From positions 1 through 64,000 of the forward strand of contig NZ_JAERTY010000012.1 in the NCBI RefSeq assembly GCF_016746095.1: a stretch of DNA of 64,000 bases. The letters are read 5' to 3'. Source of the DNA: Sphingobacterium faecale. GTDB lineage: Bacteria; Bacteroidota; Bacteroidia; Sphingobacteriales; Sphingobacteriaceae. The position numbers were made by a program, and so were the translations under genes. Positions 45,901 through 53,648 of this stretch are shown piece after piece; positions within the stretch are counted from its first letter, which is position 1; each line of letters begins with the position of its first letter. The notes beneath the pieces were generated by a model. It was not told the DNA's origin, did not search any database, and worked only from the letters and a program-made list of their open reading frames with translations.

Positions 45901-46324
45901 TAAGGTAAGCCTCGATATTCTGCTTCATTTTGTAAAGCAGAAAGGCGCTAATCCACTATTTGGAAGTGCTTCTATGGGAGGACCTCAGAATAAACCTAAA
46001 GAAATGACAGATAGATGGACGCCTGACAATCCTAATGCAAAATATACCATTACTGCGTTTACCCCAGAAATTCGGGAATCGATAACTTTTATGGAGTATA
46101 GCGATAGGTCGGTAACTGATGCGTCTTTTTTAAGGATTAAGAACATTTCATTGGCCTATCAGTTCAAATTTCCTAATCTAAAGGTTGAAGCACTGAAGCT
46201 ATATGTTCAAGGTCAGAATTTATGGACTTTTACAAATTTCATGGGTTTAGACCCAGAAAATCTATCAAGTATCGTATTGCCTCCGCTTCGTACTTTCTCT
46301 TTTGGTGTACAGTTGATTTTGTAA
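42977..46324 (+). CDS. SusC-like receptor with STN domain
   Basis: A 1115-aa outer-membrane receptor. The signal peptide ends at NASSSYGQK after an extended N-terminus; STN domain about 50-125 (LERVLKEIKKQSGFDLIYNP), then IRGRVTNEKGEPLAGASIYV, the plug (VNAGYYTVKDRERTG; IQIRGRNSLR; IESIEILKDADATAIYGSRGANGVVLITTK) and the barrel ending in FGVQLIL. Uniform base composition, unlike the mosaic paralogue. It signals ligand occupancy to the FecR/ECF pair encoded upstream and imports with the SusD partner encoded 4 bp downstream. Confidence 0.94.
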   Translation: MNNNHDAACMMHLSNETIRYWIMRIQLITLFIVLLLGQLNASSSYGQKVTIEAKRQSLERVLKEIKKQSGFDLIYNPSVFDKLAESVTVSSSHTDLQYVLSDIFKKQSKLEFLLNGKTIIVRPRGASKQDVEESTLSVQQPIRGRVTNEKGEPLAGASIYVLDGNKQRTSKQTNTDTNGNFELKDVAEGQLIEISYLGHRSLQRHAKAQMGTIVLPLINAEVEEIVVNAGYYTVKDRERTGSIARVTAKDIEFQPVINPLQAIQGRMAGVSITQKSGIPGAGFDIQIRGRNSLRTKTPTQEDGNTPLYIVDGVPISAVSVGDYSFTQINPGGDINPLSAINHTDIESIEILKDADATAIYGSRGANGVVLITTKRGVSGKTKFTVTSSYAGSKIARKMKLMNLGEYMEMREEFKANTGITYMDIDGTWDVTRETDWQDELIGGTAISKNLGMSVSGGNEYTSFLISANRNNETTVYPISDGYKRNNLSTNISHKSKDERFQLTSTVSYSVQKSDFINTDLTREAIVLPPNAPSLYNSDGTLNWTDYSSNRVNPLASSEATYHSNNRNLVLNGTLSYNLIDNIFLKLNAGITNTAFEESRYEPNTMYNPVLVRYQSPNSSTSAKARNDAYSYLVEPQVTWNKSFGIQRLEALVGGTYEERNNSTLKISGSGFTSNALITNIGAAKSKGISSVGGNPYKYAALFARLNYVYDSKYIVNITGRRDGSSRFGDNNKFGNFGALGGAWLFSKERFLQEQSWLTFGKLRASFGVTGSDNTGDYQYIDTYDLSTAVYDDIVGLLPSKLFNPDFGWEKTTKAEAAIELGLFNDRINTSIAYYNNRSSNQLVGIPLPATTGFPSISGNLPATVQNSGWELVVSSTNIKNKGFRWESSFNISANRNKLVSFPDLEGSTYANTYMVGKSTSISRRYKYLGIDQDSKAYKFQDFNNDGKITAAEDRKVILDLYPKFYGGVQNSLVFNKVSLDILLHFVKQKGANPLFGSASMGGPQNKPKEMTDRWTPDNPNAKYTITAFTPEIRESITFMEYSDRSVTDASFLRIKNISLAYQFKFPNLKVEALKLYVQGQNLWTFTNFMGLDPENLSSIVLPPLRTFSFGVQLIL
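43394..43857 (+). repeat. 463-bp near-identical segment shared by two SusC genes, copy B
   Basis: Counterpart of 31608-32071, gap-free, roughly nine in ten bases identical by eye. It covers the same protein domains in both genes. Confidence 0.85.
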
Positions 46325-46352
46325 GGTTATGTTGTTAAATAAGATATTAATC

Positions 46353-47738
46353 ATGAATAAATATATCCAGTTTTATATAGGTACTCTCTTACTTATATTA
46401 TTTGCCTCATGCGAGACAATCGTTGAAGTAGGACTTCCTGATAATAAGATTCAAGCTGAAACGGTTTTTGAAGATATAAATACCGCTAGATCCGTGCTGG
46501 CAGGAGCGTATACGAATTTAAGAGATCAATCGTTACTTTCCGGCGAACGAAACAGCGTGGGATATTTACTTTCGTTATATACAGATGAATTGGCGATCTC
46601 CTATGATCCTCAGGGGACATCGGTTATATTCGATATTCACAATAATACGTTGTTGCCGATCAACGATAGGGTCCAAAGTATTTGGACAAGTTCATACAGT
46701 CATATTTATGTTATTAACTCATTGATATTAGGTTTAGAGCATAGCGAAAAACTTCCGGTTAGCGAAAAGTCCTCTTTGTTAGGCGAATCATATCTATTAC
46801 GTTCGCTATACTATTATTATTTGACGAATCTTTTTGGTGATATTCCATTGGTAACAACATTAGATTATCAAATTAATACGAAAATTAAAAAAACAAAACA
46901 TATTGATGTATTGAAGTTTGTAGAGGAGGATTTGTTGAAAAGTTTAGAGCTGTTAAAATATGAGTATAGAAATGCTGAACGTGTTTTTCCAAACAAAGCC
47001 GTCGTTGAGCTCATGCTTGCTAAGACGTATTTGTTGATGAATAGAAATGAAGAAGCAGCAACTGTAAGTAAGAAAGTGATAGACAACCCACTTTACCTAT
47101 TTGAGCCAGATCTTAAAAAAGTATTTAAGAAAACTTCTCTAGGGACACTCTGGCAGTATAACTTAAACAATAACAGAGGGGCTACAGGAGAAGCATTGAA
47201 TTATACATGGTTTACCCTTCCTCCTAGCTCTGCTATGATGACTGAAAGCTTGCTGTCTTCTTTTTCAGCTACTGATTCAAGAAAGATAGAATGGGTTAAA
47301 ACGGATAAATTAAACGGACAATCATGGTCCCACCCGCACAAATATAAAAATGCGGATCGAAACAGTGTCAATCCAGACGAGAATTCTATTTTGTTTCGTA
47401 TTGAAGAAGCCTATTTTATCTATGCAGAAGCGCTAGCCAATCTAGACCGTGTTTCTGATGCTATTCCTTTCATTAACAAAACGAGACAACGCGCAGGATT
47501 ACAGCTATTACCTACTGATTTAACCAAAGAAGAGTTTGTCGGAGAGATGCTTGAAGAGGCAAAAAGAGAGTTTTTTACAGAGCACGGGCATCGTTTTTTT
47601 GATCTTAAAAGGAATAATAAACTCAATATACTGGAAAAAACTAAGCCGAATTGGGAGGCTAAACACGCACTTTTTCCATATCCAGAAAAGGAAATACTTC
47701 TAAATCCTAATCTTTTACCGAACAATGAAGGCTATTAA
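46353..47738 (+). CDS. SusD/RagB-like surface lipoprotein
   Basis: The frame opens with an ATG at 46329, but the ATG at 46353 gives a clean lipoprotein signal (MNKYIQFYIGTLLLILFASC), so I prefer it (461 aa). The body has LLGESYLLRSLYYYYLTNLF, the RIEEAYFIYAEALANL helix, AKREFFTEHGHRFFDLKRNNKL and FPYPEKEILLNPNLLPNNEGY. It pairs with the SusC encoded upstream. It overlaps the next gene by 14 bp, so translation is coupled. Confidence 0.92.
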   Translation: MNKYIQFYIGTLLLILFASCETIVEVGLPDNKIQAETVFEDINTARSVLAGAYTNLRDQSLLSGERNSVGYLLSLYTDELAISYDPQGTSVIFDIHNNTLLPINDRVQSIWTSSYSHIYVINSLILGLEHSEKLPVSEKSSLLGESYLLRSLYYYYLTNLFGDIPLVTTLDYQINTKIKKTKHIDVLKFVEEDLLKSLELLKYEYRNAERVFPNKAVVELMLAKTYLLMNRNEEAATVSKKVIDNPLYLFEPDLKKVFKKTSLGTLWQYNLNNNRGATGEALNYTWFTLPPSSAMMTESLLSSFSATDSRKIEWVKTDKLNGQSWSHPHKYKNADRNSVNPDENSILFRIEEAYFIYAEALANLDRVSDAIPFINKTRQRAGLQLLPTDLTKEEFVGEMLEEAKREFFTEHGHRFFDLKRNNKLNILEKTKPNWEAKHALFPYPEKEILLNPNLLPNNEGY

Positions 47739-48240
47739 TTATTTTTTGACGCTGCTACTGATTTTTACCTGCTTTTACGACGGACAATCTCAAGATCAGG
47801 CAATTGATTATCGGCTTTCTTGGACGCATTCTGTTCATCTGGGCGATACTGTGTCTATTGTGGTAACTGTTGACATAAGCGACGGTTATTATATTTATCC
47901 TCCAGGGTATTTTGATGAATCAGGAGGCGCTCCAACGCAACTTCTGTTTACTTCTCAAAAAAACAATCATCTGGAGCTTATTGGGACGTCAAAAATGTTT
48001 GATGCTACAGGTCATGAAATAGCCAATAGAGCAACAGGAAAAGGGATTAAAGTTATTCAGCTGTTTAAGTATCAAAGCGAATCTAAAAAGAATCACTTAG
48101 TGATCGAGGGAGATTTTACTTACCAGTTGTGTAATGAAGAATTTTGCCATGCTCCAGTCAGTGAACCATTAACTTGTAAAGTTTTACTGAGATCAAAAAA
48201 AGAGAACAAGAAACAACCATTAAAAACGAAGAAAACATGA
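47725..48240 (+). CDS. DsbD N-terminal-domain-like exported protein
   Basis: 171 aa: a signal peptide (YFLTLLLIFTCFYDGQSQ) and one immunoglobulin-like domain with the DsbD-alpha pattern YYIYPPGYF and the redox pair YQLCNEEFCHAPVSEPL. DsbD-alpha receives electrons from the membrane part of DsbD and passes them to periplasmic thiol proteins, but here the membrane and C-terminal domains are absent. A TlpA-like protein encoded two genes downstream is a natural partner. The C-terminus is very Lys-rich. It overlaps the next gene by 4 bp. Confidence 0.75.
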   Translation: MKAINYFLTLLLIFTCFYDGQSQDQAIDYRLSWTHSVHLGDTVSIVVTVDISDGYYIYPPGYFDESGGAPTQLLFTSQKNNHLELIGTSKMFDATGHEIANRATGKGIKVIQLFKYQSESKKNHLVIEGDFTYQLCNEEFCHAPVSEPLTCKVLLRSKKENKKQPLKTKKT

Positions 48241-49682
48241 TAGTAAGAATAATAACAACGATCGTAATTTTATTAGCAATAAACTATAGTAACTTGATAG
48301 CACAACGCTATCATCGTGCAGCTGATCCTGCTGTTTTTGACAAACTGGTTTCAGCATATATTCCTGGCGCACCTAAGTTAGGAAAACCTATTCTTATAGA
48401 AAATGAATTGGGGCCAGTAGCTGCATATGGTATGGGGTGGGCTGCACCATTATTATACGATGTAGATGGAGATGGATTAGAAGACCTAGTTATTGGTGAG
48501 TTTGGCAGTGGGGCAGGTACTATAGGAATGAATATTGGAAATCTGTTGCGCGTGTATCGCAATATAGGTTCTAAAGAAGAACCTGTATATAGCAATACTA
48601 GCTATTTTATGCCTTATTCTAGAAAATTCGTCGGACTTGGTGCAGCGCCAATGTCTGTTAACAACTGGTGTTGTATGGCATTTACGCCTCGGCTTGTGGA
48701 TTTAGATGGCGACGGTGTAAAAGATTTAGCTGCGGGTGTATATCATCCGGGTGATGTAATCTGGTTTAAAAGACAAGAGGACGGTTTTGATCTTGGGAAA
48801 ATAATTCCTCAATTTGGACAACATGGAAAGAAAAACTTTTCCTCTTCTCAAAAACCTGCTGACATGACTTCTGACGATGATTTGTATTGGTATTATTCTG
48901 TCGCTGATTTTGCTGATATTGACGGCGATGGAAAGCCAGATGCTATCTTTGGAGGAAGTTCGCTTCGCTATGCGCTGAATACAGGTGATGGTGAAAAACC
49001 AGCATTAGGTGTTCGTACAGTATTACGTGATGAACAAGGTGAACCATTACATGTTTTGGATGTTAATAATTTCGCAGATAAAAAAAAATTAGAACATAAG
49101 CTAAGTCAAGGTTATCTTGGTAGTTCAATGGTTCCTTTAGTTGTAGACTGGGATAATGATGGAGTCGAAGATCTGTTGGTAACAAATCAATATGTTGGAC
49201 CGGGCTACCACTTGGTCACTTTTTTTAAAGGAGTCAGAAAGAATGGAAAACTTTCTTTCCTAAAGGGGGTTCCTTTGTTCGAACCACAAGGTTCAGACAA
49301 GCTGATGCCTGGATCTTGGCCGGTATTAGCCGTCGGAGATTGGAACAACGATGGGGTCAAAGATCTTCTTATTGGAGTGAGTGTTACTACGAAATACGAT
49401 CGATACGACCATGATCTGTCATGGAGCTGGGAGACACATGTAAACACAGGGAAAATGAATCCGGGTTTTTCATTAGGTAAGGAGTCTAGCTCGATGGATA
49501 GAATAGCGGAGACTATTATTAGAGCTGATAGCGTGATGCGTGCAGATAACTTGACGAATAATGATATTGCAAATAAAAGGTTTATCGATCCTATAAACGA
49601 GTATAGGCGAAACTTCGTGGATTTTGGAATGGAAACAGTGGCTCATAAAGGCTATGTGTATGTCTTATTGGGAGAGAAATAG
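48237..49682 (+). CDS. FG-GAP/VCBS repeat exported protein
   Basis: 481 aa with a signal peptide (TIVILLAINYSNLIAQ) and at least five Ca-binding-type repeats of FG-GAP/VCBS style: DVDGDGLEDLVIG, DLDGDGVKDLAAG, DIDGDGKPDAIFG, DWDNDGVEDLLVT and DWNNDGVKDLLIG. These form a beta-propeller like integrin alpha chains. A cell-surface or periplasmic binding role is likely, and an enzymatic role cannot be excluded. Both ends are tightly coupled to neighbours (4-bp overlap upstream, 7-bp gap downstream). Confidence 0.82.
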   Translation: MIVRIITTIVILLAINYSNLIAQRYHRAADPAVFDKLVSAYIPGAPKLGKPILIENELGPVAAYGMGWAAPLLYDVDGDGLEDLVIGEFGSGAGTIGMNIGNLLRVYRNIGSKEEPVYSNTSYFMPYSRKFVGLGAAPMSVNNWCCMAFTPRLVDLDGDGVKDLAAGVYHPGDVIWFKRQEDGFDLGKIIPQFGQHGKKNFSSSQKPADMTSDDDLYWYYSVADFADIDGDGKPDAIFGGSSLRYALNTGDGEKPALGVRTVLRDEQGEPLHVLDVNNFADKKKLEHKLSQGYLGSSMVPLVVDWDNDGVEDLLVTNQYVGPGYHLVTFFKGVRKNGKLSFLKGVPLFEPQGSDKLMPGSWPVLAVGDWNNDGVKDLLIGVSVTTKYDRYDHDLSWSWETHVNTGKMNPGFSLGKESSSMDRIAETIIRADSVMRADNLTNNDIANKRFIDPINEYRRNFVDFGMETVAHKGYVYVLLGEK

Positions 49683-49689
49683 AAAAGAT

Positions 49690-50982
49690 ATGCGTCGATT
49701 TTTAGTTTTCCTATCTATGGTGGTCCCATTTTGCTATATGCCGATTTATGGACAATCCATTACGGAAAATAAAATAGTGAACGATAGTTTACAGGCTGAT
49801 CTGGATTGGAAACTTTTAGGGGAAAACAGTACTGTCTTTACACGAAGCCCTGAGGAGTACAAAAGGTATGAGGTAGGGACAGTATTTTATCAAAAGTTTT
49901 TTGAGGACAGCATTTCCATAACCCGAATGCAAAGAGCGGAGGATTTCTTACGCAAGTATCCAGATGACAGGAGAAGGAAGCAAGCTATAATCGAACTGAT
50001 CCAAGCCAATCCACGCTTTTACTCCAAAAGTCAAGTTGACAATAAGGAAGAATTGTCCAATAGCAGTGGCGTGGAAAGGTCGTTAAAGTATTCTCGCATT
50101 CTCCGTTCACTACAGCTGGATCACCAGGCTGAAAAGAAATGGCTGGATGAAACAGATGGTTATATAAAAGAACTGATGGAACATGCTACGACTCAGGAAG
50201 AAAAAGAAGAAGCGGGTTTTTTATTGATTTTAAGAGATTTTAATCGGGCTATAGCCGTTTTTAGAGAGATAGGTCCCGTAAATTCTAGCGAGCTAGAGTC
50301 TGACTACTGGAGTTCGGTGTCGTGTTATTACTGGGATAGCTTACTTAACAGATGGTTGAGGCATATCAAATCGTTTCCCAACATTGCTTTGGTAGAACCT
50401 CGAACGGTCAACCTGCTGTCGGTATTAAGCTCATTTGCTCCAAAACTAGTTTCTGAATATTGGAGAATTATTTTTGAAACGACCGAAGGTAGGTCAGAAA
50501 TAGGTATGGTTGGGCTTAATAGGTATGCGCAGGATTTCTTGGAAGTAAATGCTGCAAAGGCCAAAAGAGAAGTCAGTATAGACTTTTTATCCATGGCTGA
50601 TGGTAAGGAAATAAACCTAGCTGATATGCGGGGTAAGGTTGTATTGGTCGATTTTTGGGCTACCTGGTGCAAACCATGTGTACAAGAGTTACCGAAGCTC
50701 GTAGATCTTTATGAAAAGTATCATGACAAGGGATTTGAGGTAATAGGGATTTGCTTAGACGATGAATCCGCGCGAGACCGGGCCATCAAAGTGTTGGAAG
50801 AGAATGGCGCAAGATGGCCTCAGAGATTTCAAGGGGTTGGATTTTCGTCGGATGCATATGTATCACTCTATGGAATTTCCTCTCTACCGACAGTATGGCT
50901 GATTGACAAAAATGGAAAGGTGGTCGACTGGAATGCCAGAGGAGAAAAATTAGAAAATCTTATACTTCAAAACTTGAAATAG
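49690..50982 (+). CDS. TlpA-family thioredoxin-like protein with long N-terminal domain
   Basis: The frame is open from 49624, but the ATG at 49690, 7 bp after the previous stop, begins a signal peptide (MRRFLVFLSMVVPFCYMPIYGQ); 430 aa. Residues 25-290 are helical and unrecognised. The C-terminal thioredoxin fold shows VVLVDFWATWCKPCVQELPK with the CxxC motif and cis-Pro in ISSLPTVWLIDKNG. Predicted periplasmic thiol-disulfide reductase. It ends the ECF-controlled operon, where the DsbD-N-like protein could supply electrons. Confidence 0.85.
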   Translation: MRRFLVFLSMVVPFCYMPIYGQSITENKIVNDSLQADLDWKLLGENSTVFTRSPEEYKRYEVGTVFYQKFFEDSISITRMQRAEDFLRKYPDDRRRKQAIIELIQANPRFYSKSQVDNKEELSNSSGVERSLKYSRILRSLQLDHQAEKKWLDETDGYIKELMEHATTQEEKEEAGFLLILRDFNRAIAVFREIGPVNSSELESDYWSSVSCYYWDSLLNRWLRHIKSFPNIALVEPRTVNLLSVLSSFAPKLVSEYWRIIFETTEGRSEIGMVGLNRYAQDFLEVNAAKAKREVSIDFLSMADGKEINLADMRGKVVLVDFWATWCKPCVQELPKLVDLYEKYHDKGFEVIGICLDDESARDRAIKVLEENGARWPQRFQGVGFSSDAYVSLYGISSLPTVWLIDKNGKVVDWNARGEKLENLILQNLK

Positions 50983-51077
50983 GAATAAGGATGTAAGTGC
51001 CAAGGACTTCAATCTGACAGTTTTTGATTGTTTAGATTAGTCATTCAAAAACAGCAATGTTTTTGTAAAACCTGAAG

Positions 51078-51126
51078 ATGCAATTTGTTGCTTATTACCT
51101 TACATGGGGTAAGCAACAAATTGCAT
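51078..51126. terminator. Bidirectional intrinsic terminator
   Basis: A perfect 17-bp stem (ATGCAATTTGTTGCTTA at 51078-51094 with 51110-51126), 15-base loop, followed by T-rich sequence on the plus strand. It ends the plus-strand ECF operon and overlaps the last codons of the minus-strand 86-aa ORF. Confidence 0.85.
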
Positions 51127-51355
51127 TTTTCAATCTCACCATTAGCTTATCAATTGCCTGCTCCATGACCCACATAATCGACTTGTTGCCATCCCATAAA
51201 GTGACTACCGCGATAATAGATCCAACTCCTACGCCAGATTGCGTAATCGTCTGTGTTGTATTGTTGACTGTTTCTTGTCCAAAGACCAATGCGGTTAATG
51301 ACAGAAAGAAGAGGGTAATACCTGCATAAATTGCATCCGTAGTTTCAATCTCCAA
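51095..51355 (-). CDS. Small membrane protein, 86 aa
   Basis: One hydrophobic helix near the N-terminus (YAGITLFFLSLTALVFGQ), a Thr/Asn/Gln-rich linker, and a second hydrophobic stretch (GVGVGSIIAVVTLW) followed by DGNKSIMWVM. The only start is a TTG at 51355. This pattern recalls small two-helix Bacteroidota membrane proteins in which the second helix continues after KSI-W. Here the expected second-helix continuation is replaced by a charged tail encoded by the terminator stem, so the gene may be frameshifted. Function unknown. Confidence 0.5.
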   Translation of the reverse strand: MEIETTDAIYAGITLFFLSLTALVFGQETVNNTTQTITQSGVGVGSIIAVVTLWDGNKSIMWVMEQAIDKLMVRLKNAICCLPHVR

Positions 51356-51358
51356 ATA

Positions 51359-51405
51359 TAGGGCGAATAACAGGGCAGGAGATAGTCCTTATACGACTTG
51401 ATAGG
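51359..51405. repeat. 47-bp repeat, copy B
   Basis: Nearly identical to 17114-17160 (45 of 47). It lies between the divergent 86-aa gene (minus) and the 209-aa gene (plus), so it may carry promoter signals for one or both. Confidence 0.7.
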
Positions 51406-51499
51406 AATTGAAATCTTACTTAGGTATTGATTTATAGCTAGTTATTAGTTTGTTTCGTTTTTATTTATTAATTTTCAACAACAAATCAAGGAGGGTGCT

Positions 51500-52129
51500 A
51501 TGGATTATGAAGTCAATACATGGGTATGGGTGTGGCCTTCTGCCAAACGGAAGCTCGCATTCGTATTGGCGGTACGGGAGCATACGGTTATGGTCAGGTA
51601 TTACGATGTGATAGGCCATAGGCTGTCGGCCAGTCGGGAGGTATGGAGCAAGCGTGTGGTCGTACCGGCGCATCTGGAATGGGAGCAGTTGGAAAAGCTG
51701 CCCTGTGGCAAGCGCCCGCTCGCACTCAATAGGGCCAAGATGATCGTGGCCACCAATATGATCTTTACCGACAATGAGAAGCGCCTCGAGCGCAGGGTGT
51801 ATTACTGCCGGCGCTGCCGTGCCTTCCATACCACGGCACAGTTCAAGCTGCCGGTAGCGTTCTTGAAGACCCTGGCCCTGAATCCCTATCAGGCGGATGG
51901 TGTCGAATGCTATAAGAAAATAGGCCACCGCAAGCGCGTGTGGTACTGGTGGCACCATACTCTGGGCGTCAAGATACCCTTTGGCCTGTTTGAACGGATC
52001 ATCGCCGAGTATGCACCCACACCCGAGACGGCGATCCTCCAGACCCAGCTCGATCCCCTGGCTTTTATGCATTATATGATGCTCTATCTGTACAAAGCAC
52101 GCTTGAAACGCATGAATCCCGAAAGCTAG
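51500..52129 (+). CDS. Hypothetical protein, 209 aa
   Basis: Not recognised. A soluble basic protein beginning MDYEVNTWVWVWPSAKRK, with a CRRC motif in VYYCRRCRAFHTTAQF (about 101-116) that could hold a metal, and a C-terminal aromatic-rich part (RVWYWWHHTLGVKIPFGLF). It is encoded tail-to-tail with the AraC regulator, the two stops overlapping by 4 bp, so they may be controlled reciprocally. G/C-richer than its neighbours. Confidence 0.65.
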   Translation: MDYEVNTWVWVWPSAKRKLAFVLAVREHTVMVRYYDVIGHRLSASREVWSKRVVVPAHLEWEQLEKLPCGKRPLALNRAKMIVATNMIFTDNEKRLERRVYYCRRCRAFHTTAQFKLPVAFLKTLALNPYQADGVECYKKIGHRKRVWYWWHHTLGVKIPFGLFERIIAEYAPTPETAILQTQLDPLAFMHYMMLYLYKARLKRMNPES

Positions 52130-53100
52130 GTGCCGCGCCGCCGGTATTCGCTCGGGCATATCCCATGTTTTTTTATAAAAGCTTTCCGAAATGCCGAACT
52201 GTGACTGTACCCCAATAGGTGGGAGATGTCGCTTATACGTGTCTTCTTCGCCAGGAGTACTAGCACTCGATCCTGTTTGAGGTCGAAGATATAGGTGGAG
52301 AGACTTTCCCCGTGCAGCAATTTGTGCCTGCGCCCCAGATAATTTTTGTCGATGCCAAATCGATCCGCCAGTGCACTGATCGATGGTACGTCCTGATCGG
52401 TATCGATGAGTTGTTTGATATAGTACCTTACAGCCTGTACCTTATTCTGCACGGGGGATAGTGTCGTATCATCTGGAGACTGCATCTGTTCGACGAGTTT
52501 GGAGATGGGCAGGTAGATCTGACTGTCCTGCAGGATATGCCGGCTGGGACCAAGACCCAATAGGTAGTACAGCTCGGCCCGGTCCAGATCGCTCATGGCT
52601 ATTGCGGCAGATTGGTACAGTATGCCATGCTGTAGCTCCCGCGAGATGTGCTGCTCGTCAATAGCGAGCTCTTCGGGATAGCGGCCCAGCCAGCTCGCGG
52701 CGACATGGAAGCCTACTATCCAGTGGCGCCCTGCGTCGACCTCCACCTGTAGATGACCGGGAGCGCCTCGCAGCAGGTGCTTGCAGCCTTCCTCCAATAC
52801 CGGAATAGCGCCATCCTGGCCGACTAGGCTGTAGCCGCCTTGGAGTGCATATTGCCAGTGGGTATCGGGGTGGTTGATATCGACAGCGATCCGTGTCCGC
52901 TCGGACAGCTGTAGCTCTATGCTGTAGAGGTAGACGTGCTTGGCATTGTGCCACTGCATGCAGCACCAGTTGTACCTGTCCTTGTACCAGCTGTCGACCT
53001 GGGCATAGGGGATGCGATAGGATACCTCTTTGGGCAACTTATTGTTTTTGGCGATAGCCGGATAGATCGCTCCCAGATGGATCATAAAGCCAGGTATCAT
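52126..53100 (-). CDS. AraC-family transcriptional regulator
   Basis: The C-terminal 100 residues form the double helix-turn-helix of AraC: IDTDQDVPSISALADRFGID with KNYLGRRHKLL, then TRISDISHLLGYSHSSAFRKAF and the closing KKHGICPSEYRRRG. The N-terminal 220 residues are a sensor domain of unknown ligand. The frame can be extended to an ATG at 53187 or a TTG at 53223. I chose 53100 (MIPGFMIHLG) because upstream residues look like translated spacer. Target genes are not evident; the divergent small peptide gene and acyltransferase are candidates. Confidence 0.82.
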   Translation of the reverse strand: MIPGFMIHLGAIYPAIAKNNKLPKEVSYRIPYAQVDSWYKDRYNWCCMQWHNAKHVYLYSIELQLSERTRIAVDINHPDTHWQYALQGGYSLVGQDGAIPVLEEGCKHLLRGAPGHLQVEVDAGRHWIVGFHVAASWLGRYPEELAIDEQHISRELQHGILYQSAAIAMSDLDRAELYYLLGLGPSRHILQDSQIYLPISKLVEQMQSPDDTTLSPVQNKVQAVRYYIKQLIDTDQDVPSISALADRFGIDKNYLGRRHKLLHGESLSTYIFDLKQDRVLVLLAKKTRISDISHLLGYSHSSAFRKAFIKKHGICPSEYRRRGT

Positions 53101-53413
53101 AAGGCGTGGTTTTGCTGTGTGTCTATAATTTGCTTGTATACAAATGAATGGCTTAAAAGCCGTGCTGTCAAGTGACAGGGGTGACATTGGATCTACCTTT
53201 CGCTGAGGTGTCTTTAGGGACAATGAATCAAGCAGCTTTTGCGAGGTGACATCGGGAGACAGTTTTCATTCGTCGGCTGTAGGCTGCCACTCATCGGGTA
53301 ATAAGGTTGTCTACCTTTTCTTTCTTCATTTTATTTTCTCTTGAATACGTTTGGGGTATGGATGCATGCGTTTTTGGGGCCCCATTTAAGGTTTTATTAA
53401 ATGAACAGAAACG

Positions 53414-53584
53414 ATGAAAACAAAAAGAAAAGTAACGGTGCACAACGTGCCCTTGAAAAAGAAAAGAATGCAGCGCGTGAAGACGGTGGCGTGTGCCACA
53501 GCAATTGTAGCCGCGCAGGTAATGGCAAAAGGCGAGTCAAGCCCATGTGATGTCTTCTTACCAGGCATACATTGGTATTGGTAA
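53414..53584 (+). CDS. Putative 56-aa peptide precursor
   Basis: A short frame starting MKTKRKVTVHNVPLKKKR, strongly basic for 24 residues, then a hydrophobic run (VACATAIVAAQVMAKG) and the distinctive end DVFLPGIHWYW. A signal-like or leader-plus-core reading is possible, with the aromatic tail as the matured part. It lies 64 bp upstream of the acyltransferase gene and the LytS/LytTR pair, the context of a modified signalling peptide, but this is inference. An overlapping 49-aa frame from 53401 is less protein-like. Confidence 0.4.
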   Translation: MKTKRKVTVHNVPLKKKRMQRVKTVACATAIVAAQVMAKGESSPCDVFLPGIHWYW

Positions 53585-53592
53585 TCTACTGG

Positions 53593-53628
53593 TACGGGTG
53601 CCGCCCTAGATTATTGGCAGTGCCCGTA
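53593..53628 (+). terminator. Hairpin between the peptide ORF and the acyltransferase gene
   Basis: TACGGG (53593-53598) pairs with CCCGTA (53623-53628), and TGCC (53599-53602) with GGCA (53616-53619). No long T-run follows, so it may be an attenuator that lets most transcripts stop after the peptide ORF, or an RNA-stabilising element. Confidence 0.4.
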
Positions 53629-53648
53629 TCGATTAAAATCGTAATGAT

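Noticed and set aside
51461..52159. A 232-codon minus-strand frame opposite the 209-aa gene
   Set aside because: The plus-strand frame has the better start and a plausible protein composition; the antisense frame is His/Gly-rich as expected for a shadow of G/C-rich coding sequence. Because the 209-aa protein itself is unknown, some doubt remains.
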